From: Pegea sp. RAD2-039
Taxonomy: Eukaryota; Chordata; Thaliacea; Salpida; Salpidae
DNA length: 64,000 nucleotides
Assembly: GCA_034620365.1 (NCBI GenBank)
Contig: JAQGEQ010000191.1
Location: 1 to 64,000 of the forward strand
Direction of reading: 5' to 3'
This document shows positions 1 through 10,245 of the stretch, one piece after another. How positions within the stretch are numbered: the stretch's first letter is position 1; every line of letters starts with the position of its first letter. The notes beneath the pieces are model-generated. The model had not been told where the DNA came from. It saw only the letters and a list, made by a program, of their open reading frames with translations, and did not search any database. Made by a program: the position numbers and the translations under genes.

Positions 1-674
1 TTTTAAAGAGATTATAGATTTTGATGTAATGATGAAGTCGGAAAAATGATTTCATATCGTTGTTACCCTATTAAAAAGCTGTTACTTCTCTAGGTGCTAA
101 TAAGGCTTTTAAGTAGGTTTATTATGAATTTAAACCTCTGAGAGTATACAAAAGATCACGATATTCAAAAAAGTCCTTGAAAATAAGATGACAGATCTCA
201 TTAATGGTTTTAAATAGCAGAAGGAAGTCATATATATAATGATAAGAAAGGAAAAATATAGTTTTAAGAATAAACTTATTAGTAAGTAAACCATCTGATA
301 GTTGTAAAATTAAGAATAAACTTATTAGTAAGTAAACCATCTGATAGTTGTAAAATTCTTAAAAAGTAAAATCAAAATTGAGAATTTTTACAACAAAGCA
401 ATGAATGAACGCAAAAAGTAAAAATAAAAGTAAATATGACAAATTAAAAACTAAACAAATTAAACCAAAAATTTCAAAATCTAAATATCATAATACAACT
501 TTTCCAACAGAGAAATAATTATGTTTGGTGATTGAAGGTACTTAGGGCTTGTAGCAGGTAATGTCAGTATGCTCGTCTAGTAAATATTATCTTAATATCT
601 AATAGTGACATTAATGTTCCTCACAAAAAAGTGAGATAAGAATGTTGACTGAAAAGAAGAAATAATTGGCCTAC
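1..674. other. Left edge: intronic or unassigned AT-rich DNA with one tandem duplication
   Basis: The WDR76-like gene on the minus strand should continue leftwards from position 675, where a GTAGGCC donor ends its last recognisable exon. I searched both strands here and found no further WD repeat, so the rest of the gene is either beyond the window or too divergent to see. The only clear structure is the 46-bp tandem duplication at 265-356. Confidence 0.5.
265..356. repeat. Perfect 46-bp tandem duplication
   Basis: Positions 265-310 and 311-356 are identical, starting taagaataaacttattag and ending gttgtaaaat. Two head-to-tail copies without a mismatch point to a recent slippage or unequal-exchange event, or to an assembly artefact. 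It lies in non-coding DNA downstream of the last recognised WDR76-like exon. Confidence 0.9.
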
Positions 675-1700
675 CACGTTCCAAAGTGACAAATATCCTA
701 GTTTGTCACCAGCTGCAACTAGTTTTAAATCACATTTGGGTGAAAGTTCCAAACAAGTTATTCGATTATTCATCACTTTTTTATAGAAGCAACCTTTACT
801 AACAGCTTTCTTCATTTCATTGATATAACTACAAAAGGAAAATAAGAACAAAAAGAAGACATATTTCAGAATCAATACTTTGTTAATGAAGAGGTATCTT
901 CTTGACGGAAATCTTCTTCTTCAGATTGAAGGATCACTGAAAGATCGCGAACCTTTTTTTCCGTTTTTATGTCTCTGTGTCCGTCGTCAATTGAAATCAT
1001 TTTGTGCTCTAATGTTGAGACCCGATCCTAAAACCATCAAATTAAAAAATTAACAAATAACAATTTTCTTTTTACATATTTTGTTGGTTCTTCATCTTTT
1101 AAAGACTCTAAATTTGATAAAATTTTCTGCTTTTCTTCTTCAGTTTTAACTAAACGAAGGGACCTTCTAGTCGGCAGACTTTCAACTAAAAATTGAAAAA
1201 AAAAGAAAATTATTTAAAAAGTAAACATTGAAAGATAAAAACAAGTCAAAATAATCTTAAAAATTCACCTTTTTTCAGCTTGCTTTTAGGTTTAGTAGTT
1301 TTTTTTCTTGATACAGAATCAATAAATTCAGTTTTAATATCTTTAATATTCAAAGTCAGCAATTTTTGCCGCTTTTCAACTTCCAATCTCATTCTCTTTT
1401 CTTTAATTTTCATCCAATTTTCCTAAAAAAAATAATTGAAAAAACTGAAACAGAAAAAGAAATTAGTTTATATTACATAATAATCTTATCACAATTTAAA
1501 ATTAATTTATCTATAAAATAAATAGAGAAAGAACAATACCACTGTAGAGGTATAAGTAAAATATAAATAAAAATAATAATATGAGGAATAAAATAAGAAA
1601 ATTATATTTAATGAATAATACTTAAAAATGAAAACATTTACTTCATCACTTTCATCGCTTGAGGAAGATGTATCTGATTCCATTTGTCTTTTTGAATCAT
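675..1700 (-). CDS. Wdr76: WDR76-like WD40 protein, 5' portion (partial)
   Basis: Five exons read leftwards: 1700-1642, 1422-1269, 1185-1076, 1027-879 and 828-675, all with AG/GT borders and matching phases. From the Met at 1683 they encode 203 residues. The protein opens with an acidic Ser/Asp/Glu stretch (MESDTSSSSDESDE). A basic helical segment follows (ENWMKIKEKRMRLEVEKR), then TRRSLRL, then an acidic region. It ends with the first WD-type blade (RITCLELSP, LVAAGDKLGYLSLW). The pattern RRSLRL, then INEMKKAVSKG, then LVAAGDKxGxxxLW is typical of WDR76, a nuclear WD40 protein linked to chromatin and ubiquitin-ligase adaptors. The AG before 1700 leaves open a further 5' exon encoding residues before the Met. 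WD blades two onwards are not visible in the remaining 674 bases, so the gene is either cut by the window or truncated. Confidence 0.75.
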
Positions 1701-1704
1701 CTAG

Positions 1705-4700
1705 AAAAATTTAAGATTTTATTGTTTGTAAATAAAACAACAAAATCAATGATAAAATTCAATCATAATTAAATCAATACATTATGATAGAAATACTTAA
1801 AACTTTTTATTAAAACACTTTTGAAATTAAAGAAATATATAAGAATATACTTTAAGACTTTTTAAAAAGTAATTTTTTACAACTTTATCAAAACGAATTA
1901 ATTAAAAAATGCCTTGAATTTTTACTAAAAACATTTATCAAATATAAATTAATTTTTACTTAATTTAGATCTAAACTTTATGAAATAAAAAATCTTAAAT
2001 TAAAAGACAAATAAATTATTAATACAAATAATACTTTAAAATTAAAAAAATTATCAACTTTCATATTTAATTCGGTCTTTTATTCCAAATTTTTCTGATT
2101 TCTCTTCCATAATTTTATAGTTTAAGCTCAAGAATATCTTTATAAACAATTTCTTATTCTATTTCGTAGATTTTAGCATTTAGCGGGCTTATCAATAAAT
2201 CGTCACAGTACAAAATGGCTTTAAAACATATTTTAATCTTTCGATAAAACCATATATGCCGTAATAAGAAAAAATCATATATATATTATTCATTATTAGT
2301 AATTTTTTACAATTTTAAAATACATTATTTTTTTCATTTACTGGCTGTTTAAAGTAAACCAGTGACTAGCTTAAATCTTTTTTATATTGTAGATATTTAT
2401 ATTGTTCCACTTTAATTATATTTTGAATTTAACAATAGTGAAGAAAACAACTTGTAGTTGCAATTTATATAATTCAAATGTTTTTTGAAAACTTTTCTAA
2501 TACCAATTTCTAATGTAAGAGATTACTGTTTGAGTAGTCTTGCTTTTTTTTGATAAGACATTTTTAAGATTCTTATTAAAATCTATTTATCTTTAAATCA
2601 TTTTTTTATTTCTGCATATTCATCTACCTGACAAAAATTAATTTAATTTTGCAGCTTTTTCCAGTTTTAATTCTGTATATACCAGAAAAGAGTAATAAAA
2701 GATAGGTACGTAAATTTAGTCAAAATGTGAAACTTTTCAGTTTACAAAAAGTCGTTGTAAGTTACATTGCCACTGACAGGTATGTTTCCTACGACAAATA
2801 CTACTTTTGATTATTAATATTCTATAAATTATACGATTTCATTAACAGAAAGTGAAAATATATTCAGCCACGTTTATATAATCATCTGCCCTAATAATCA
2901 TCTATACTGTGACCTGGTTGCTGTATATTCAGTTGAAGACGAGGTACACTCAAGTAAAAGACAGTTTTTGGAAGTGTTATATTCTATTTAGCGGGCAAGA
3001 ACAAAATGCATTTCTTTTCAACAAGATTTTTTCATACAAAGAATATTTAAACCTCATATGTACAGTTATCGTCTTGTGTTTCTTTTTAATATTTTAAAGA
3101 TAATTAATTTAAAGAATATGTCAATGCTTAAAATATTTGAAATATCTATCCAATGTGTGTTTAGATTGTGATCTTGTTATAAAGTTTTCGATTAAACTAT
3201 TGAATATAATTTCGATTAATAAATTTAAAGTATAAGTTATTTTTTAACAACTTTTGCGCTCTGACCAAAATTTGCATTTCATTCATGTAAATAGAAAAGT
3301 GTCACAGAAATATGATTATTTGTTTTCTTCATTTGCCAACTTATAAATCAGCTAATAGGCTAACAGTTTTACCAAAATGTCAGTTCAAAGAAAATCGGAT
3401 ATTTTTTATGATTTAGAAAATTGTTTTCAAATTGAAGTAAATACTTTGAAATATATTGATAACTTTTTTAATGTATCTTGAGTCGCTTAGTAATAAAAAC
3501 TGCTAAATCTTAGAGTTAAGAGACACTAAAAGCCTTATTCTTCTAAGTATAAGTAATGAAGAAGTGTTGCAAGGAAGAAAGAGTTAGATGATCTGAAGTC
3601 AGTAAACAGGATGCAACTATTGTGTTTAAGTGTAATAAACCAACAAGCATCTCTTAGACATTTAAAAAATCTTAAAAAATGGTTCAGCTACTTACCCAAA
3701 AGATGAAACTATATTCAGATGGCAAAATTAGTGAGAAAGCTATCATCATGTTTGCAACAGATTGTTTAAAAAAACTCTTATTCAATCTAAATAACTTAAA
3801 CTAAACAGTAACGACTAAACCAGTTTCTTCCAAAATTAAAAAAAGACTTAGCGTACTACTCGATGATACTTTACAGATAAGAATAAATAAAAGTAAATCT
3901 CTTTATTAATGAAAATCATTAATATCATTTCTTATGTTGCATTCCGTTTATGGTACAGTAAAAGGAATAGATTTAGGAATAGGATTTATTTCAGAATTTC
4001 ATGAAGTTCTTATATAAAACGAAGCTAGAATTATCAAAACTGTCTGCAGTGGAAGCTGATGCTTGTTCTTGCATGATCAGGTTCAAACAAAGATTTCAAG
4101 GACTTATTATGAGTGTTACAATCTTACTTAAGTAACATGGCATCATCGAACTTTGCAGCAAGAACTCTTTGGATAAGCCAAATGTATCATCAGTAGTAAT
4201 TACAACAGTACACTGGATCAAAATTAATTAACTGAATCATCATAAGCTTAAAAATTTTCTTGTTGCTGTTGATGACGACTGTGCTGACCTGGTAATGTTT
4301 GCAATACTACCAATCCGTGCTTCATATTATTATTAATGCCTTTCTTTAAATAATTTATGATCTTATTCCCGAAGTCGAGTTATTCATAGGAGGAAAGAAG
4401 GACTTGATTTATGATTATGACTTGCTGATATAGTATATATGATTAACATTATCATGCTGTTTTCATTTGTAGATAACTTCTTACAAGTAACAAATTAGCT
4501 GTTCCAAAAGTATCCAAATAGTGTTGACTCTTATTAAGAAGCTTTCGAAAGTACAGCTTGCTTGTAAAAGTACATCTTACATCTCTAGGAAGCTGATGAA
4601 TCTTTCAGAACACTTTGTAGATTTTTAGTAGACGACTTCAAACGTTGTATAATTAAGATCAATTCTTTTTATCTTTAATTGGATTTAATTGCTGGAAGTT

Positions 4701-5139
4701 TCTAGAATTAATTTGGAATTACTATATATACAAGTATGTTTCAGACTTAAATAAGATTTTAAAGATTTGAGGACTTTTGGAATTATTTGAATCAAAAATC
4801 ATTCTATTTGAATAAGGTTATTCAGGTTATAGGTTGTTAGGATAACAAATTTATTCTGATATTGCTTATAAGCTTTGATAAAACTGTTTTCAGTAAAGGA
4901 TTTGTATATTTTTTGTGATCATATCTGGATTAGAAATCAATTTGGACTTTTTATCATCTTCAATTTCTATATACTCTATTTGAATAACTGCTAATAAGCT
5001 GTGATTAAGTTTTGTGGTGTATTTATTTATTATTATTTATTATATATTATTAACTTGGTATATTTATTTATATACATATCACATACATTTATCTGACTTA
5101 TAAATTTCATACTTTGGTGGGAGTTACTAAAAATCTATC
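1705..5139. other. Intergenic DNA containing a likely old transposon fossil
   Basis: No intact gene was found. The stretch is AT-rich with frequent stops. Between about 3370 and 4700 it has better base complexity and short broken reading segments, including the pogo/Tigger-like piece at 4049-4105. A 61-codon open stretch at 2909-3097 (plus) has no recognisable domain. The interval ends at the LINE ORF1 start; the true 5' end of the LINE lies somewhere within roughly the last few hundred bases. Confidence 0.6.
4049..4105 (+). pseudogene. Possible pogo/Tigger-like transposase remnant
   Basis: One frame reads VEADACSCMIRFKQRFQGL. It resembles the Tc5/CENP-B-type helix-turn-helix segment of Tigger transposases (…GWLxRFKKRH…). 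The frame is broken a few codons downstream, and neighbouring frames show no continuous homology. This is a short-motif match only. It would fit the decayed look of the surrounding 1.3 kb, but other transposon classes are possible. Confidence 0.25.
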
Positions 5140-6135
5140 ATGGAAACTATGGTAGATACAAATGGCAGGACCTTGCGGTCAAAAGCTCCAAAAAACCCAA
5201 GCAAACCAAGTTCTTCAAAACAAGCTTGCAATGGCAATTGCCAAGCTTGTAACAAAACTTGCTCTGGTGAAGATATGGCAATAGATTGCATCAAATGCCT
5301 CTCTAGGTTTCACCTCACTTGTAGTGATGTGAATGAAAAATTATATGATATATTTGAAAATAATAAAATGCAGCAAGTGGGATTTTGTTGGACCTGCATT
5401 AAATGTAGATCTATGGACAAAACAACTACCTCGTCCAACACTAACAAAAGCCTATTGTCCGACATCAGCAACACCATATCCACTGAATTGGCCAAATTAA
5501 AATCCGAAATTGGCAACGATGTTGCCAAAATCAATGAAAAGATTTCTATCTTATCAAAATCTATGGATGAACTGGATGCCTCCACAAAGAAGCCTCTCAC
5601 ATGGGCCTCAGTTGTTGGTAATTCTGGATCCGAAAAAAATACTAGCGTGGTGCAACTTCTTGCCAAGAAGGTTACTGACACGCACAAAAAACTTACTCTG
5701 GGCCGGGAGGATAGAGAAAACAATGTCATCATCTTTGGTGTCTCCGAGACTGATAAAGATGATGACATCAAGACTTTTAATCAAATGAGCACTCAAAGCC
5801 TTGGTTTTGTGGACGCTCCAAAAGTTTCAATGATCAGACTCGGGGCAAAAAGATCAAATCATAAAAGACCGTTAAAAGTGTCCTTTCAGGAAAGATGGGA
5901 CAAACGTAAGTTTCTTGCTAAGCTGTATAAGCTTAAGCAGGACGAAAAATTACAGGGCATCAGAGTAGCACATGATATGTGTGAAGATGATCGCGTAGAA
6001 AATAAGCGTCTTCTAAAAGAGGCGTACAGCCGAAATCAGAAAGAGCAACCAACTGATTTCAAATACAAAGTTCGAGGTCCACCATGGGCTTTAAAGATTG
6101 TGAAGGTCTTTTCAAAAAACGGAAGTGCAAAATAA
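5140..6135 (+). CDS. LINE ORF1 protein: PHD-like zinc finger plus RRM-like RNA-binding domain
   Basis: The ORF is intact at 331 aa. A Ser/Lys/Pro-rich start is followed at residues 30-90 by a C4HC3-type pattern (C34xxC37, C50xxC53, H58xxC61, WTCIKC), the PHD/ESZ-like finger common in CR1- and Jockey-related ORF1 proteins. Residues about 105-190 look like a coiled coil that could trimerise. From about residue 195, REDRENNVIIFGV, then MIRLGAK, then RPLKVSF and KRKFLAKLYKLK match the L1/CR1-type RRM fold of ORF1p, the nucleic-acid chaperone that coats the element RNA. The start at 5140 is the first ATG of the frame, and a second Met lies three codons later. The last 52 nt overlap ORF2 in another frame. 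Confidence 0.85.
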   Translation: METMVDTNGRTLRSKAPKNPSKPSSSKQACNGNCQACNKTCSGEDMAIDCIKCLSRFHLTCSDVNEKLYDIFENNKMQQVGFCWTCIKCRSMDKTTTSSNTNKSLLSDISNTISTELAKLKSEIGNDVAKINEKISILSKSMDELDASTKKPLTWASVVGNSGSEKNTSVVQLLAKKVTDTHKKLTLGREDRENNVIIFGVSETDKDDDIKTFNQMSTQSLGFVDAPKVSMIRLGAKRSNHKRPLKVSFQERWDKRKFLAKLYKLKQDEKLQGIRVAHDMCEDDRVENKRLLKEAYSRNQKEQPTDFKYKVRGPPWALKIVKVFSKNGSAK

Positions 6136-9089
6136 CCACTGGACCCACATCATCCTTATTCAACCTCTCTTCGCACAAAATTATTAATACTATGCTTCCA
6201 GCTCAAGATACCAGTACACAGAAGCCTACCACCAAATCTTACAAGTGTCAAAAAGACAATTTTTCTATTATATTAGGTATGTTTTTCAACGCACGGTCAA
6301 TTGTCAACAAAATTTTCGAATTGAAAGCTCTTTTGCTTTCTCAAGATTTTACATTTGTTTTCATTACCGAAACTTGGTTGAAACCCTTTTATCCTGACTC
6401 CTTTCTGGATGACAGTGATCTTTTTCGTGCTTTGCGCTGTGACAGACTGTTTGATAGAGGCGGCGGTGTTTGTGTAATCTATAAAACATCACTGGCACCT
6501 ATGATTTCAAGAATTAAGATAAATACCATTGACTGCCCAGGATTTGAGATTATTGCTTTCAATTTTCATTACTCAAAGTCTAAGTTTTCCCGCTTTATAT
6601 GTACCTACCTACCACCGTCTAAAGTTAACGATGAGGTTACTATTAAGGCCTTATTGAAGGTTCTAAAAAGCCTAGTTTGTCCTGAGATTTATATTCTTGG
6701 GGATTTTAATTTTAGTAGAATTGATTGGAATAACCCAAATTTAGCATTCAATGGAAAATTGTTTAATTTGAATGGAGACAAAACTAATTCAGCCAATCTG
6801 AGTCATGTCTTTGTAAACTTCCTTGATGCCAATAATCTATCTCAGATGGTTACTTTTCCAACCCAAGTTAGTGGTAATACTTTGGATCTTCTCATCACAT
6901 CAAAACCTGAGAACGTTATCTACGTTGATCAAAATGAACCTTTTGCTCTGACATGCGATCACAACATGATTGAATTCAAGCTCCATCAAACTTTTTCTAC
7001 GAACGTTAAAACTCCAAGCATACGGAACTTTTATCGTGGAAATTATAACAGTATAAACAAGTTTTTATCAGGTGTTGACTGGATTTCTGTTTTCAACTCT
7101 ACCGAAGACATCAATGATATCTACTCGAGGTTTACTAACATTGTTAATGATTCAATTAAAAAGTTCATACCTTTATATAGAGTCAACAAAAAACCACACT
7201 TGCCAAGATATTTAAGGAATTTACAGCATTTGAAAAACCTCTTATACAAACAAACTAAAGCAGATCCTTCCATCAAACCTCTATACAAAGATCTTTGTCT
7301 AGTCTACAAGAAATCAGTTTATAGCTTCTATTTAGGAAAAGAAAGTGCAATCTTATCTTCACCTAGCAAGAAAACGTTCTTTGGCTTCATTAATTACAAG
7401 CTAAAGGCGAAATCTCATCTACCTCCCTTGCTTGATAACGCCAATCAGCTGGTGATGGAACCAAAGAATAAAGCTGAATTGCTAAACAAACAATTTGAAA
7501 AGGTTTTTATAACCGATGATGGCAATACTCCTACTATTTCCTACTCCAATATCCTTTCAAATATCTCTGAGATGGTAGATCTAGACATAACAGCTGATAT
7601 AGTATCTAAGGCTATTTCTTCTCTAAAATCAACAGTTTCCAACACCCCAGATCAAATCCCAGCTTTGTTTTTAAGAAAAAGTACTTCTTCTTTATCGCTA
7701 CCCTTATCGCTACTCTTTAACACGACTCTTAAGCGGGGAAGACTTCCACAAATTTGGAAGAATGCTATTATTACTCCAATTTATAAGAAGGGTCCCAGAA
7801 ACACTGCACTTAACTACAGACCAGTTTCGCTAACTTCGGTTATCTGCAGAACTCAAGAACACATCATTCACAACCATATAACTAGCCATTTGACGGAGCA
7901 TCATCTAATATCTGATGTCCAGCATGGCTTTGTTAAGCAAAGATCTTCTTTGACTCAACATCTCAATTTTTTCAATGAGCTTACAGCTCATTACGAAAGT
8001 AATACTCCATGTGACATCATATACCTTGATTTTGCTAAAGCTTTTGATTCTGTTCCACACAACAAGCTCATTACTGTATTGAAAAACATAAAAATCAGCA
8101 ACTCTATCTTAAAATGGATTGAAGATTTCTTATTAGGTAGAACCCAACGAACCCGTGTAGAAAGATCTTTATCTACTCCTAGTAAAGTCACCAGCGGCGT
8201 TCCTCAAGGTTCCGTCCTGGGTCCACTTCTCTTTTTGATTTTCATTGAAGACCTCATCAGAAGACTAATAACAGTAGACAATGTCAGTGTGTTTGTGTAT
8301 GCAGACGACATCAAGCTATTATCTGGTTCTCACTCAAAACTCCAAACTGCACTAAATATTGTAGAAAACTGGTCTGCGAATTGGCAACTTAAAATCCAGC
8401 CAACAAAGTCTGAAGTTATAACATTCTCCCGTAAGCCAGCTGCCAACTTCAGCAACCAATACTACATCAATGGATCTATTCTTGAACGAGTATCCTCAGT
8501 CATAGACCTCGGCATTACTCTGACATCTGACTTCAAATGGCACAGTTATGTTTCCAGAATCTTTGGAAAATCTATCAAGCTTGTCCACCTCATCATAAAG
8601 ACTTTTAATTCTAAAGACCCATGGTTTTACGTGAACCTTTTCAAACTGTACATACGCCCTATTCTTGAATACAATGTCAGTGCATGGATGCCATATCAAG
8701 TTGGTGATGTCAGAAAAATCGAATCTGTTCAGGCAAAATTTACGAGATTGGTTTGCAGGAAACTTAATATCAAATACGAGAGTTATAAGCATCGTCTCAG
8801 CTTCTTCAATCTAGATACTTTGGAAATCCGAAGAATCAAATACGACCTTATTCTGATTTTTAAAATTATTCACAACCTAATTGATCTTCAGTTTGATGAC
8901 TTTTTCTCCATTAGTCCCTCCCTCAAGTTATATCAACTTAGAAGACATAAATTACATCTTAATAAGCCCACTCCACCAGCAACGTTAACCAGATTAAGTT
9001 TTTCTCATACCGCACAATCAGTACATGGAACAATCTGCCATCAGAGATTGTCATGTCAAAATCACTTATGCTGTTCAAGAAAAAGCTGA
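6084..9089 (+). CDS. LINE ORF2: AP endonuclease and reverse transcriptase
   Basis: The open frame is 1001 codons. The endonuclease domain occupies about residues 60-300, with NARSIVNK, FITETWL, GGGVCVIYK, ILGDFNF, LDLLIT and a final CDHNMI where most relatives have SDH. The reverse transcriptase spans about residues 480-800: YRPVSLTS, GFVKQRSS, DFAKAFDSV, GVPQGSVLGPLLF and the catalytic FVYADD box (about residue 738). The thumb/connection region follows (TKSEVITFSRK). The first ATG at 6084 lies inside ORF1; the true start could be a later Met or a reinitiation event. The C-terminus is frameshifted: after about 9000 the family-typical end (ISTWNNLP, then SKSLMLFKKKL) continues in the neighbouring frame to a stop at 9128-9130. 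The reading frame annotated here ends early at 9089. Confidence 0.9.
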   Translation: MGFKDCEGLFKKRKCKITTGPTSSLFNLSSHKIINTMLPAQDTSTQKPTTKSYKCQKDNFSIILGMFFNARSIVNKIFELKALLLSQDFTFVFITETWLKPFYPDSFLDDSDLFRALRCDRLFDRGGGVCVIYKTSLAPMISRIKINTIDCPGFEIIAFNFHYSKSKFSRFICTYLPPSKVNDEVTIKALLKVLKSLVCPEIYILGDFNFSRIDWNNPNLAFNGKLFNLNGDKTNSANLSHVFVNFLDANNLSQMVTFPTQVSGNTLDLLITSKPENVIYVDQNEPFALTCDHNMIEFKLHQTFSTNVKTPSIRNFYRGNYNSINKFLSGVDWISVFNSTEDINDIYSRFTNIVNDSIKKFIPLYRVNKKPHLPRYLRNLQHLKNLLYKQTKADPSIKPLYKDLCLVYKKSVYSFYLGKESAILSSPSKKTFFGFINYKLKAKSHLPPLLDNANQLVMEPKNKAELLNKQFEKVFITDDGNTPTISYSNILSNISEMVDLDITADIVSKAISSLKSTVSNTPDQIPALFLRKSTSSLSLPLSLLFNTTLKRGRLPQIWKNAIITPIYKKGPRNTALNYRPVSLTSVICRTQEHIIHNHITSHLTEHHLISDVQHGFVKQRSSLTQHLNFFNELTAHYESNTPCDIIYLDFAKAFDSVPHNKLITVLKNIKISNSILKWIEDFLLGRTQRTRVERSLSTPSKVTSGVPQGSVLGPLLFLIFIEDLIRRLITVDNVSVFVYADDIKLLSGSHSKLQTALNIVENWSANWQLKIQPTKSEVITFSRKPAANFSNQYYINGSILERVSSVIDLGITLTSDFKWHSYVSRIFGKSIKLVHLIIKTFNSKDPWFYVNLFKLYIRPILEYNVSAWMPYQVGDVRKIESVQAKFTRLVCRKLNIKYESYKHRLSFFNLDTLEIRRIKYDLILIFKIIHNLIDLQFDDFFSISPSLKLYQLRRHKLHLNKPTPPATLTRLSFSHTAQSVHGTICHQRLSCQNHLCCSRKS

Positions 9090-9235
9090 ATTGTTATAAT
9101 ATCGCCAACATTGCCATTTCTAAACTGTGAATTTTTCTCTTTTACAATACTATGATTCTGTGCAATTCTTCATTGTCATATGCTTTTTCGTTTACACGTC
9201 AAATAGATCTAATTTGTGAGAATGTGTGTTAGCGA

Positions 9236-9300
9236 GAGGTGCTCTCCTTAGGCACCCTCCTTCACATTTATTGTAATAAATAAATAAATAAATAAATAAA
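9236..9300 (+). repeat. LINE 3' stem-loop and (TAAA)n tail
   Basis: GAGGTGC (9236-9242) pairs with GCACCCTC (9252-9259) across a 9-nt loop, with one bulged C. It is followed by an AATAAA-like run that becomes a (TAAA)n microsatellite at 9274-9300. A 3' hairpin plus short tandem tail is the usual template-recognition end of CR1/L2-type elements, and here it marks the 3' boundary of the insertion. Confidence 0.75.
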
Positions 9301-10245
9301 TTTTGGAGAAGAAGTGCTCCACCTTGATGACAAATACTCAAAGAATTGATTGGAATTTGGTTTTACATGTAGGTGTGAATCTCTTTTCAGTAAAATGATT
9401 AAAATCAGAATCGATATCAAAGCCTATTAACTGATGAACATCAAAATTTGTAGTTCATTTTACACAAGATTTGCAGACTACATCTTGTATAACAGCTGTT
9501 AACTTAATTGTCAATAATTATTATAAACGCCAAATTCCACAATGCAACAACATTTTTTAAACTTTAAGTCTAGAATTTATGAAGGTTTGTTTATCAGAAG
9601 ATTTTGTTGTACTTTTACCAAATTTTAATATATAAATTTCTTTACTACCTCTAAGACTAAAAATTATCTTAAAGATTCAAAATTTGAGAATCCCTGATCT
9701 AGATTCTAGAAGATTTACAGCTGATAAAATACGCATCTTCTAGTTTTTTATCTGTCTGATAAACAATCAGTTCAACATGAAAAAGTTTTATTTCTTCAGT
9801 TTTTTGATTATTTATCATTTTAAGTAAAAAATGAAAATAAAATTAGTGTAATAAACTCAAATTGAAGTTAATTGTTTTTATATTAATTTGAAGTTTTTAT
9901 TAAAACTTTCATCATAATTCGATTTTAATTTAAAAAAGAACTAACCTTCTTTAAAAACTTTAAAACTTTTTATAAGAGAACTTAATATATTTTAAATATT
10001 TCTGTCGTTTAGATTGGTTTTACATAAATTTAAAATTGAGAAAATTTTTCCTGCAGGTTACAGAAATAATTATTTCATAAATGTTCTACATCATGATGAC
10101 GAATTTGAAGAGAAATGATTGGATTATCTTCTCACATATCAAAAATTTGATTAAAAAATTGATATCTTAAATAATAGAAAATAGAGCACAACAATTAGGT
10201 AAACGAGATGTTAATTATATGCCAAGTAACAAAGAGATCAAGGTC
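9301..10245. other. Non-coding spacer between the LINE and the PLC gene
   Basis: AT-rich DNA with no open frame worth calling on either strand. It lies downstream of the 3' end of the minus-strand PLC gene, so its right part is presumably PLC 3' UTR. No consensus AATAAA was picked out close to the PLC stop. Confidence 0.5.

Larger units (their letters stand above)
5140..9300 (+). mobile_element. Near-full-length non-LTR retrotransposon (CR1/L2/Jockey group)
   Basis: This is a two-ORF LINE. ORF1 (5140-6135) has a PHD-like zinc finger and an RRM-like core. ORF2 (6084-9089) has an APE-type endonuclease and a reverse transcriptase. The short 3' UTR carries a stem-loop (9236-9259) and ends in a (TAAA)n tail at 9274-9300. 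The 5' end is not defined: I see no clear target-site duplication and take the ORF1 start as the minimum left limit. Base composition and codon use are noticeably richer in G+C than the flanks, as expected for a young insertion. Only one lesion is visible in ORF2, a frameshift close to its C-terminus. The clade assignment is by motif style and tail type, not by phylogeny. Confidence 0.9.

Noticed and set aside
5310-5771. 153-codon open frame on the minus strand
   Set aside because: Exact antisense shadow of the LINE ORF1 coding sequence; no independent motif or initiation context.
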